A stretch of 51,836 nucleotides of DNA, taken from the NCBI GenBank assembly GCA_016177405.1, contig JACOVG010000020.1, positions 1 through 51,836 on the forward strand, in the 5' to 3' direction. This DNA comes from Candidatus Omnitrophota bacterium. Lineage in GTDB: Bacteria; Omnitrophota; Gorgyraeia; 1-14-0-20-64-10. Both the position numbers and the translations under genes were made by a program. Positions 35,908-42,857 of this stretch are shown in pieces (position 1 is the stretch's first letter; each line of letters begins with the position of its first letter). The notes beneath the pieces are model-generated. The model saw only the letters and a program-made list of their open reading frames with translations, did no database searches and had not been told where the DNA came from.

Positions 35908-36486
35908 ATGAGCGTCCCTTCTAAATCCGTATTCCGGGAATACGCCGAGTCCATCGTCACGGCGGTCCTCCTGGCCCTGGCGGTCAGGACCTTCCTGGTC
36001 CAACCGTACAAGATTCCCACCGGCTCGATGATCCCCACCCTGATCGAGGGGGACCGGATCCTGGTGGACAAGGTGACCTTCGGCGTCCGGATCCCCTTCA
36101 CCCGCTTGCGGCTTCCGGCGATCCGCCAGCCCCAGCGGGGGGACCTGGTGGTCTTCCGCTCGCCCGACGACAACAAAAAGGATTTCATCAAGCGCCTGGC
36201 CGCCGTGGGAGGGGATGAGGTGGAGATCCGGGATCTTCGCCTCTGGATAAACGGCAGGCCCCTGACCGACCCGCCCATCTTTCAGGGGATTGCCTACTAC
36301 AACCGGGGGCCCTACGGCACCGAGAGCAAGCCGGTGAAGGTCCCCGCGGACCATTTCTTCTTCCTGGGGGACAACTCCGCCTCTTCCCGCGACTCCCGCT
36401 ACTGGGGCTTCTGCCCCAAGGCCAAGGTGATCGGACGCGCCTTCTGCGTCTACTGGCCCCCCCGCCGCGTCCGCGGCCTCAAGTAA
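35908..36486 (+). CDS. lepB: Signal peptidase I
   Basis: This peptidase removes signal peptides from exported proteins, which would include the GLEE proteins encoded nearby. One N-terminal membrane helix (about 14-32) is followed by box B with the nucleophile S40 in IPTGSMIPTL, box D with the general base K95 in KDFIKRLAAVGGD, and box E GDNSASSRDSRYWG. It has 192 residues. It follows lepA by 12 bases, with GGGAGA as the ribosome site, the classic lepA-lepB pair. Confidence 0.97.
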   Translation: MSVPSKSVFREYAESIVTAVLLALAVRTFLVQPYKIPTGSMIPTLIEGDRILVDKVTFGVRIPFTRLRLPAIRQPQRGDLVVFRSPDDNKKDFIKRLAAVGGDEVEIRDLRLWINGRPLTDPPIFQGIAYYNRGPYGTESKPVKVPADHFFFLGDNSASSRDSRYWGFCPKAKVIGRAFCVYWPPRRVRGLK

Positions 36487-36509
36487 ACCCGCCGTGAACC
36501 TTGGCGGGT
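36487..36509 (+). terminator. Hairpin directly after lepB
   Basis: ACCCGCC (36487-36493) and GGCGGGT (36503-36509) form a stem right at the lepB stop. No T tract follows, so it may mark a Rho-dependent end or a 3' stabiliser for the long recA-to-lepB array. Confidence 0.45.
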
Positions 36510-36518
36510 CATCGATGG

Positions 36519-36524
36519 TATACT
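36519..36524 (+). promoter_or_regulatory. -10 element of the MntA/HepT pair
   Basis: TATACT ends nine bases before the ATG at 36534, and no ribosome site is visible. The -35 is poor. It suggests a leaderless transcript. Confidence 0.45.
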
Positions 36525-36533
36525 GAACTCGCG

Positions 36534-36980
36534 ATGCCGCTTTCATCGAAAGAGAAAATCCTGGTTTCTTTGCGCGCCCTGGGGCGGGTCCACCCAGAGA
36601 TCGAAGCCCTTTACCTGTTTGGCTCTGAAGCGAGTCGGAGGGCGGGGCCTTTGAGCGATCTTGACTTTGCCGTGCTTGCGGACGACGCCCAATTGAGCCC
36701 CAAGCGCCGCTTTGATTTCCGGCTGAACCTCTTACGGGAAACGATGGCGATTTGCCGCCGCCCCGATGTGGAGCTGATTTTGCTGAATGAAGCGAACCCC
36801 CTCCTGGCCTACGAAGTCGTTTCTGGAGGACGGCTGCTCTACGAGCGGCGTCGTCGAGTCCGGGTGGCTTTTGAGGCAGGGGCGATGTGCGAATATTTGG
36901 ACCTCAAACCGTTTTATCGCGTCAGCCGCCTGTACCTTAAACGCCAGCTCCTGAAAGAACCTCGCCGTGGTCAATCCTGA
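36534..36980 (+). CDS. MntA-like nucleotidyltransferase antitoxin
   Basis: The 148-residue minimal nucleotidyltransferase has the motif LYLFGSEASRRAGPLSDLDF (G-S-x10-D-x-D) and a third acidic strand VELILLN. In MntA/HepT systems this enzyme AMPylates and silences the HEPN ribonuclease partner. The ATG at 36534 follows a TATACT box. The frame is open up to a GTG at 36501, but that part has no homology. It overlaps the HEPN gene by 14 bases. Confidence 0.88.
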   Translation: MPLSSKEKILVSLRALGRVHPEIEALYLFGSEASRRAGPLSDLDFAVLADDAQLSPKRRFDFRLNLLRETMAICRRPDVELILLNEANPLLAYEVVSGGRLLYERRRRVRVAFEAGAMCEYLDLKPFYRVSRLYLKRQLLKEPRRGQS

Positions 36981-37383
36981 AATCATCGTGAGCCGGCTCT
37001 CCCGGCTTCGAGAATACATCGGTTACCTAAAACGCCTTCGCCGCCTTTCTTACCAGAAGCTTGCCAACGACCCTTTTCTTCGGGCCAGTTTGGAACGCTA
37101 CCTTCACCTGGCCATTGAATGCTGTTTGGATATGGGCAATCACCTCATAGCGGATCGGGGCCTGCGCAAAGCCGAGGAGTACCAGGAGATATTTCTCATC
37201 CTGGGCGAAGCCAAGATCCTGCCCAAGCCGTTTGCCAAGAGGATTGCTCCGATGGGCGGTTTTCGCAACATCCTCGTCCACGATTACCTCCGCGTGGACC
37301 CCAGGAAGGTTTACGCCATCCTTCGTGAGCGCCTGCCTGATTTGGAGCGGTTCGCCAGGCTCATGGCAAAGTTCCTGAATTAA
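36967..37383 (+). CDS. HepT-like HEPN ribonuclease toxin
   Basis: This 138-residue helical HEPN protein (DUF86 type) carries the catalytic R-x4-H-x-Y motif RNILVHDY, the RNase site and the AMPylation Tyr of HepT. YLHLAIECCLDMGNHLIADRG is the typical second helix. The start is GTG within the MntA gene. The pair is complete and looks functional. Confidence 0.9.
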   Translation: MVNPEIIVSRLSRLREYIGYLKRLRRLSYQKLANDPFLRASLERYLHLAIECCLDMGNHLIADRGLRKAEEYQEIFLILGEAKILPKPFAKRIAPMGGFRNILVHDYLRVDPRKVYAILRERLPDLERFARLMAKFLN

Positions 37384-37419
37384 AAGAAGTAAATAGTAAC
37401 TAAGTTTTAGCTAATAATC

Positions 37420-37448
37420 TTGATTATCTGGCCCCCTCCAGGTATACT
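37420..37448 (+). promoter_or_regulatory. Promoter of the second GLEE protein gene
   Basis: TTGATT (37420-37425), 17 bases, TATACT (37443-37448). The predicted start is at about 37455, which is also the ATG of a six-codon frame (MKAQIR) whose TGA overlaps the ATG of the large gene. Confidence 0.7.
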
Positions 37449-37471
37449 TCTTCTATGAAGGCGCAAATTAG

Positions 37472-40400
37472 ATGAAACGCCCGTTTTTAATCACCCGATT
37501 GTTGGCCCTTTGGCTATCCCTGTGCCTCGCCCTGCCCAGTCCCGCCTTCTCTCTCCGCCAGCAGGCCCAGCCGGAAACCTCCGGCCTCGAAGAGCTGGAT
37601 GAAGCCCTCACGAACTCCGAAAGCTCCGGGCTGGAGGAGGATGAGGCCGGTGTGGAGATGCAGGCCATCAAGGACTGGGCAACGAAGAACCTTTCCCATC
37701 TTGGGAGGATGTCCGATGGTGAGGCCAAGGAGCTGGCGGCCGATCCAAGCAATAAAGGGATTATTTCTTTCTTGGAAGGAAGACAGGGCGGCGGCCGGTT
37801 ATCGAAGAGAATGAGAACCAGGGTAGAAGAGGAACTGGGCCCCTCTCTGCGGGAGATCGCGAAGGGGAAGCAGGTTAAGCCATCGGAGGCCCCCAGCCAG
37901 GGGCTTTCTGCGCCGGGGCAAAAGAAATTTTACGAATGGGCGACCACCGGTTTACGGAGGCCCTTGTTCGATTTGATACGGAGTAAAGGGGAGAAGCTCG
38001 CCGGCCTGCGCCAGGCCGGAGAAGTCCTGCCGGAAGATCTGCGCCCCGGCTGGAGTGATCTGATGGATCGGATGGCGCAGTGGCTGCCCGGGCGGTTCCC
38101 GGATGATCCAAGCCGGCTTCAGGTTGGGGATGCGATGGAGGTTCTCGAATGGCTCAACGACGAGTGGTTTTCGAAACGGGGCATCCTGATTTTGCCCATG
38201 GGGAGTCAAGGGGAATCGCTGCTTGATTTCCTAGGCAGGCTCTGTGTGGCGGAGATTGAGAGGCAAGCGCGGTTGGTTTTACCGGACGGGGAAGACCGTT
38301 GGAGCGTGCCGGTTTACCACGTTCGCTTCCCCCAGGGCGACAAGGGGATGACGAATCCGGCTTTCATGATGGGAAACGCCGTGGTCGTGCGCCTGGATCG
38401 ATTTGGAGAATTGGCAAAGACGCCATGGAATGTTTTGAGGGAACGCCGAAATACTCACGCGGAATTGCTTCTTGGGAATCTGCGCCCCTCCGTTTATGAG
38501 GCCCGTGCCGCTGTCTATGAAGTCCTGCGAAACCGATATCATTCGCCCGAGGCCTACGAGCCGTTTCTGATTCGATCGGCTGTTTACGAAGAGGTTCGGC
38601 ACGTTTGGGACCGACACCGATTCTACAAGGCCAGAGGGGAGAGGTGTTGTCCGGTAGTCCCACCGGCGCATTTGAAGGATTTCGCGAGATTCATGGTGCC
38701 CGAGGGAAATCCCTTGCGCGGGATGGCCGATGGAGCACCGCCGGAGCTGGGGGAAAACATTGGAGAGACCATCGGCTACGGATTTTTCGAACTTTCCGGA
38801 GAAATGACGAGGGCCGCTCTAAGCGAAGACCCGACACCGGTCATCGCCAATTGGTTAAGGCAGATTCGTCTGAAGGATATCAGCGGGTCAAGGGACTGGG
38901 TAGAGGAGGGAAACTTTTTAACCGGGTTGTTTGGGATTTGGCTCCTGGCCCGGGAACTTGGCTACACCAATATCGAGATTGGCCCCCAGAACTTCTTGAG
39001 CGATGGCTTCATTGATTCGATGGCCGACGTGGCGCGCGAGAAGCTTATCCACGAATCTCCTCGAAACAGCCGTCCTGCGCTGGCAAAGGCTTATCGTAAG
39101 ATCTTTGGACGCCCGGTGGATGAGGCGCCCCTGTCTTCGCTTGTTGCAGCGCTGGCAGCCGTTGCCCCGGGGTCCGTGAGGGCCGGCCTGGAGGAGGGGG
39201 TGGTTCACGAGTTCTTGGAGCAAGCAAGAAAGGTGTTGGGTGAGAACAACCCGGAGTCCGCCCTAGAAACACTGGTGAAGCAGAGAATCTTCGGGGCGGT
39301 GGCTGCTTTTGCGGCGGCGGCCTCTGCCGGTTCCAATCAGTGGACAGATCACGAGCTTGCTCTGTTGGCGAAGGTCATTTTACGCTCGCCCATTTTTGAC
39401 GCAGAGATGTGGGGATTCAATCTGGCTAGGGAAATGGTGGAAGGAAGCTGGGGTGAGAAAATGATAACCCCTGTGCCGGCGCTTCTGGCGGATGTGGATC
39501 AGCTTGAGAATGCGATGGGGTTTGTTCGAACGTCGGTCACCTCCCAAGAGTTTCCGGACTCGTACATGGCTTTGGCAGAGAAGGGTTTTCTGCCGGAGTC
39601 GATCAACCTCGTTTATCTGGGGATGCGGGCCCTGGAGGTTTTGGTGGAGGCAACGGATGCCAGGAAGACTGTTCAAGAACAGCTTCGCCTGTGGCGCGAC
39701 GCAGCGGAGAGCACCCTAATCTATTGGCAGCGAAAATATCAGTATAAGCCGGTGGGATTGGATATTCGGGAGGTCCACACTGGCCTTGAGCCGGAGGATA
39801 CCTTTGTTTGGGAACTGTTGGACGCCCAACCAGGGACCTTTCGAGAGAAACAATGGTTTTTTCAGATGCCCCGGGGAGTTATTCGGGAGTACGTGAGTTT
39901 AGATGGCCTGCTTGTCGTTCAATCCAACGGCGCGGACTTCGTGTTGGGCCTTGTCGGGGACAAGGACAAGAAGGTTCAAATTCAAGAATCGTACGATGGC
40001 GACCGGATGCTCCGGGTTCTGGATATCAAGTGGGATAAGGTTAAAGCGGAAGTTGAGCTGGCGCCAGGAATAGACCCAAGAAAGCCCGTGGTGGTTGGAA
40101 TCCGGCACAGCTCCCCTCAATCAAGATTGACGCTTGTCCTGAATTTGAACATCGTCCCTCCCGAGGAAATCGAACAGGCCAACAAGGCCCTTGGATCTAT
40201 TCCGGTGAAGGCGCGAACGCCCCAGGGAGAAGAGAAGCAGCTTTCGCTGGCACTGGTAGGAGGTTCGCCCCCTGACTGGGCTGTTGAGGGGGCCGGGCTG
40301 GAGGAGGTTTCGGCGGAAGAGGTCATCAGGGAGATCGATGAGCTTTTGCGCGGATTGTTTGAATCGGGAAGTCAGATTCAGCTTAAGATCGGCACGCGGA

Positions 40401-41434
40401 GATCTTATTGGCGCCGGGCGGATCGGGCAGAATCCGAGAGGAAAGGACAATCCCTGCGAGCCAAGATGTCGGTTCTTGCCAGCCGCGCGGATCCTCGGGC
40501 CGAAGTTGAGGTGTTGATCGTCTTGGACTTCCTGCGCGGCGCAGCTGGGGATTCCACCGCAATCCGCAAGCCAAATCTTAGGAAGATTTCTCAAGCCTTG
40601 TCAGCTCACTTGCAAGGATACGAGTTCAGGGCGGTAGGGGTTACAAGCGGCAGAAGCTCAACGTGGAGGCGATTAGGACCCTCATCCTACAATATCAGGC
40701 ACCACAGCTTGAAGTTTCGGTTAGCGTCGACCGCCGATGCCGACCTTCGGGTGGAGATAAAGGGCCCCGGTATTCAGGTAAGCGGTTCTCCGGCGTCTGT
40801 TGGTGTTGGCCAGGTGTGGCCGGATGTTCTGCCCCCTGCTCCTTTGCCTGCCGTCGGTCCCTCGGCGCAGCGGCCCGGGACCGGGTTGGTCGAGCCAAAA
40901 GACTGGTTCGGCTTCACTCGGGCATTTCCAAATCAGGTCGGTGACGTCTTGGGTGAGCTAAGAAGGCAAGGTCTTGGGGATCCCGGTGAGATTCAAGACA
41001 TCTTATGCCTAAAGGGCAGCCCAGAAACCGTATGGGATGTCCTTGTTTATGTCCGTGGCGACGTTGAGATCGATCGTGCCCTGGCTGAACAAATCGAAGG
41101 TAAGGTGTCGGGGGTCAAGTTTCACATACAGTCACTGCCTACCCTGGATGTTCTCAACGATCCAGCCATTGTTTTTCAGCAGGGATGGGACGCGAACAGC
41201 GAATGGAAACTTGAGCGGAGAATCCCTGCTCACGTGCACGTCTCACATCTTCCAAGAGAGCTTGGGGACGCGAAGGCAGCCATCAAAAAGATTTCACCGC
41301 CGGCCGTTGCGGCGGTTGCTTTGAATGGTCAACTCTTATTGAGGAAGATCGCCTTTCCCATCACAAGCCTAAAAGTTTTTCAGGTGACCTTCGACGACGA
41401 TGAGGGTAACCGGGTCATCGCCTTTTTCGTGTAA
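37472..41434 (+). CDS. Very large secreted GLEE-motif protein, function unknown
   Basis: The 1320-residue protein has a signal peptide (residues about 5-24) ending CLALPSPAFSLRQ, almost the same leader as in the 922-residue protein at 4236. G-L-E-E motifs lie at residues 37, 52, 571 and 941, with related remnants HTGLEPED near 772 and PGTGLVEP near 1141. Residues 60-570 are mostly helical and include VYEEVRHVWDRH (371-382) and a Glu-rich helix near 430-450, possibly a metal site (weak). Residues 640-760 are helical; 800-1140 beta-rich. No known enzyme domain is recognised. Base composition is AT-richer than the neighbours. Export through Sec and cleavage by signal peptidase is likely. Confidence 0.88.
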   Translation: MKRPFLITRLLALWLSLCLALPSPAFSLRQQAQPETSGLEELDEALTNSESSGLEEDEAGVEMQAIKDWATKNLSHLGRMSDGEAKELAADPSNKGIISFLEGRQGGGRLSKRMRTRVEEELGPSLREIAKGKQVKPSEAPSQGLSAPGQKKFYEWATTGLRRPLFDLIRSKGEKLAGLRQAGEVLPEDLRPGWSDLMDRMAQWLPGRFPDDPSRLQVGDAMEVLEWLNDEWFSKRGILILPMGSQGESLLDFLGRLCVAEIERQARLVLPDGEDRWSVPVYHVRFPQGDKGMTNPAFMMGNAVVVRLDRFGELAKTPWNVLRERRNTHAELLLGNLRPSVYEARAAVYEVLRNRYHSPEAYEPFLIRSAVYEEVRHVWDRHRFYKARGERCCPVVPPAHLKDFARFMVPEGNPLRGMADGAPPELGENIGETIGYGFFELSGEMTRAALSEDPTPVIANWLRQIRLKDISGSRDWVEEGNFLTGLFGIWLLARELGYTNIEIGPQNFLSDGFIDSMADVAREKLIHESPRNSRPALAKAYRKIFGRPVDEAPLSSLVAALAAVAPGSVRAGLEEGVVHEFLEQARKVLGENNPESALETLVKQRIFGAVAAFAAAASAGSNQWTDHELALLAKVILRSPIFDAEMWGFNLAREMVEGSWGEKMITPVPALLADVDQLENAMGFVRTSVTSQEFPDSYMALAEKGFLPESINLVYLGMRALEVLVEATDARKTVQEQLRLWRDAAESTLIYWQRKYQYKPVGLDIREVHTGLEPEDTFVWELLDAQPGTFREKQWFFQMPRGVIREYVSLDGLLVVQSNGADFVLGLVGDKDKKVQIQESYDGDRMLRVLDIKWDKVKAEVELAPGIDPRKPVVVGIRHSSPQSRLTLVLNLNIVPPEEIEQANKALGSIPVKARTPQGEEKQLSLALVGGSPPDWAVEGAGLEEVSAEEVIREIDELLRGLFESGSQIQLKIGTRRSYWRRADRAESERKGQSLRAKMSVLASRADPRAEVEVLIVLDFLRGAAGDSTAIRKPNLRKISQALSAHLQGYEFRAVGVTSGRSSTWRRLGPSSYNIRHHSLKFRLASTADADLRVEIKGPGIQVSGSPASVGVGQVWPDVLPPAPLPAVGPSAQRPGTGLVEPKDWFGFTRAFPNQVGDVLGELRRQGLGDPGEIQDILCLKGSPETVWDVLVYVRGDVEIDRALAEQIEGKVSGVKFHIQSLPTLDVLNDPAIVFQQGWDANSEWKLERRIPAHVHVSHLPRELGDAKAAIKKISPPAVAAVALNGQLLLRKIAFPITSLKVFQVTFDDDEGNRVIAFFV

Positions 41435-41473
41435 GCCCGCCTGCTGTCTCGTAAGAAAATAGCTCCCGTGGAG

Positions 41474-41502
41474 TTGAAACCCCCCTGGGGATGGTGTATC
41501 TT
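41474..41502 (+). promoter_or_regulatory. Promoter of the lipoprotein gene
   Basis: TTGAAA (41474-41479), 17 bases, TATCTT (41497-41502), followed by a 30-base leader with AAAGGAGG ahead of the ATG. Of the promoters here this one has the most conventional leader besides recA and htpX. Confidence 0.7.
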
Positions 41503-41532
41503 TAGGGTGGACATTAAAGGAGGTTTAACCTG

Positions 41533-41991
41533 ATGCGAAACAAAGAAACGTTTGCGCTTTTGACTCTTTTGGCAGTCGCGGTGGCCGTTTCCGGGTGCGC
41601 CAGAGCGACCCCGACCCAAAAAGGGGCGGTGGTCGGCTCGGCCGTCGGAGCGGGGTTGGGGGCCATCATCGGGCACCAGTCCGGTGAGACGGGTAAGGGA
41701 GCCCTGATCGGGGCGGCGGCCGGCGGTTTGGCCGGGGCCCTGCTCGGGGACGCGATGGCCAGCAAGTTCTGCTCGGTCTGCGGGCGGAATTACCTTTCCG
41801 GCGACACCTACTGCACCCTGCACAATCCGCCGGTGGCCTTGAGCCTGAAGGGAGCCCCGGCCCAAACGGCCGAGGAGCAGAAGGCCCAGACTGTGCTGCC
41901 CAAGTTTTGCCCGACCTGCGGCGACAGCTACCCCGAGAGCGCCGAGTTCTGCGGAAAAGACGGGGCGACCCTGAAGCTGAAGAAAACCTAG
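41533..41991 (+). CDS. Lipoprotein with glycine-zipper segment and two zinc-ribbon-like CxxC motifs
   Basis: The 152-residue protein has a lipobox (LAVAVAVSGC), so it is lipid-anchored after cleavage before the Cys near residue 22. Residues about 30-75 form a glycine zipper (GAVVGSAVGAGLGAIIG, GALIGAAAGGLAGALLG) of the kind found in outer-membrane lipoproteins. The C-terminal half has two C-x-x-C...C units (FCSVCGRNYLSGDTYC and FCPTCGDSYPESAEFC), zinc-ribbon style, which is unusual outside the cytoplasm. The TAG stop is the first three bases of the inverted-repeat element at 41989. Confidence 0.85.
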   Translation: MRNKETFALLTLLAVAVAVSGCARATPTQKGAVVGSAVGAGLGAIIGHQSGETGKGALIGAAAGGLAGALLGDAMASKFCSVCGRNYLSGDTYCTLHNPPVALSLKGAPAQTAEEQKAQTVLPKFCPTCGDSYPESAEFCGKDGATLKLKKT

Positions 41992-42272
41992 AACCGGTTG
42001 CGCAAATCCCCGTGGCCGCGCTGGGCTTAAATGCGAGAAGCGCAAGGCGCGAGGAGGAAGCGTATCATGAGGGTCAGGATACGATGACGACGAGCAACGA
42101 AGCGATGCGACGCATTTCAGCCCAGCCCTTTTGGGTTGCGGCGGCAGGCGGCCATCTCCTTCGTCACTCCTCCTCGACGTACTGTCATCCAGTACGCCAT
42201 CGTCGTCGTTCCTCGGATCTGGCCGCCTGGCGCTCGCAACGCGGCTCACGCGGATTTGCGCAACCGGTTCTA
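41989..42272. mobile_element. 284-bp MITE-like element with 21-bp perfect inverted ends
   Basis: The left end TAGAACCGGTTGCGCAAATC (plus C) at 41989-42009 is perfectly repeated in inverse orientation at 42252-42272. TA at both outer edges fits a TA target duplication. Internal sequence shows smaller dyads, such as GCGTATC/GATACG around 42059-42084. No gene is seen on either strand that I would accept. It fills the gap between the lipoprotein and pgsA and ends eight bases before the pgsA GTG. Confidence 0.75.
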
Positions 42273-42280
42273 ATAAGCTT

Positions 42281-42847
42281 GTGTCCTTAGCCAACAAGCT
42301 TTCGCTCTTCAGGATCCTGCTGGTTCCGCTTTTTGTCTTGTGTCTCATTTATTACCGGCCGGCGCAGAGGGAGTACCTTCGTTACCTCGCGCTGGCCCTT
42401 TTCGTGGTGGGGGTGGTCACCGACGCGGTGGACGGCTACATCGCCCGGGCCGAGCACCAGGCCACCAAGCTGGGGGCGATCCTGGACCCGGCCGCCGACA
42501 AACTGCTCCTGGTGACCGCCTTTCTCTCGTTGAGCCTCATCTCCACCCTTCCGGACTCGATGCGCCTGCCGCCCTGGGTTCCGATTGTGGTTTTAAGCCG
42601 GGACCTCATCATCGTCTGCGGGTGGCTGTTGATTGTTTTGGTGACCGGCGATCTGCAGGCGCAGCCCTCGCGGCTGGGCAAGGTGACCACCTTCCTGCAG
42701 ATGCTGACCATCGTGAGCGTCCTTCTGGTCTGGCCGCTGTCCCGGTACATCCTTTGGACGGCCATGGGTTTCACGGTTCTTTCAGGGGTGGGGTATCTGC
42801 GCCGCGGAAACCGAATCCTCAACTTCTCCACCGTCAGCCGGAGCTAG
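42281..42847 (+). CDS. pgsA: CDP-alcohol phosphatidyltransferase (CDP-diacylglycerol--glycerol-3-phosphate 3-phosphatidyltransferase-like)
   Basis: This integral membrane enzyme makes phosphatidylglycerol phosphate. The 188 residues start from GTG at 42281 (VSLANKLSLFRILLVPLFV), with the diagnostic motif DAVDGYIARAEHQATKLG followed by AILDPAADKLL (D-G-x2-A-R-x8-G-x3-D-x3-D). Four to six membrane helices are visible. Other CDP-alcohol transferases are possible, but plsY and gpsA downstream support glycerophospholipid synthesis. There is no ribosome site, because the repeat element ends just upstream. Confidence 0.92.
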   Translation: MSLANKLSLFRILLVPLFVLCLIYYRPAQREYLRYLALALFVVGVVTDAVDGYIARAEHQATKLGAILDPAADKLLLVTAFLSLSLISTLPDSMRLPPWVPIVVLSRDLIIVCGWLLIVLVTGDLQAQPSRLGKVTTFLQMLTIVSVLLVWPLSRYILWTAMGFTVLSGVGYLRRGNRILNFSTVSRS

Positions 42848-42857
42848 TTTTTCCAGC

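Noticed and set aside
34831-36546. A 571-codon minus-strand frame opposite lepA and lepB
   Set aside because: Both plus-strand genes are unmistakable, and the antisense translation has no family features.
38582-38620. VYEEVRHVWDRH in the second GLEE protein as a zinc-protease site
   Set aside because: It is neither HExxH nor HxxEH, and a third ligand is only guessed; not enough to call a peptidase.
41380-42348. A 322-codon minus-strand frame across the lipoprotein, the inverted-repeat element and the pgsA start
   Set aside because: It runs through the repeat element and antisense to two real genes; its Arg/Ser/Pro-rich composition looks non-coding.
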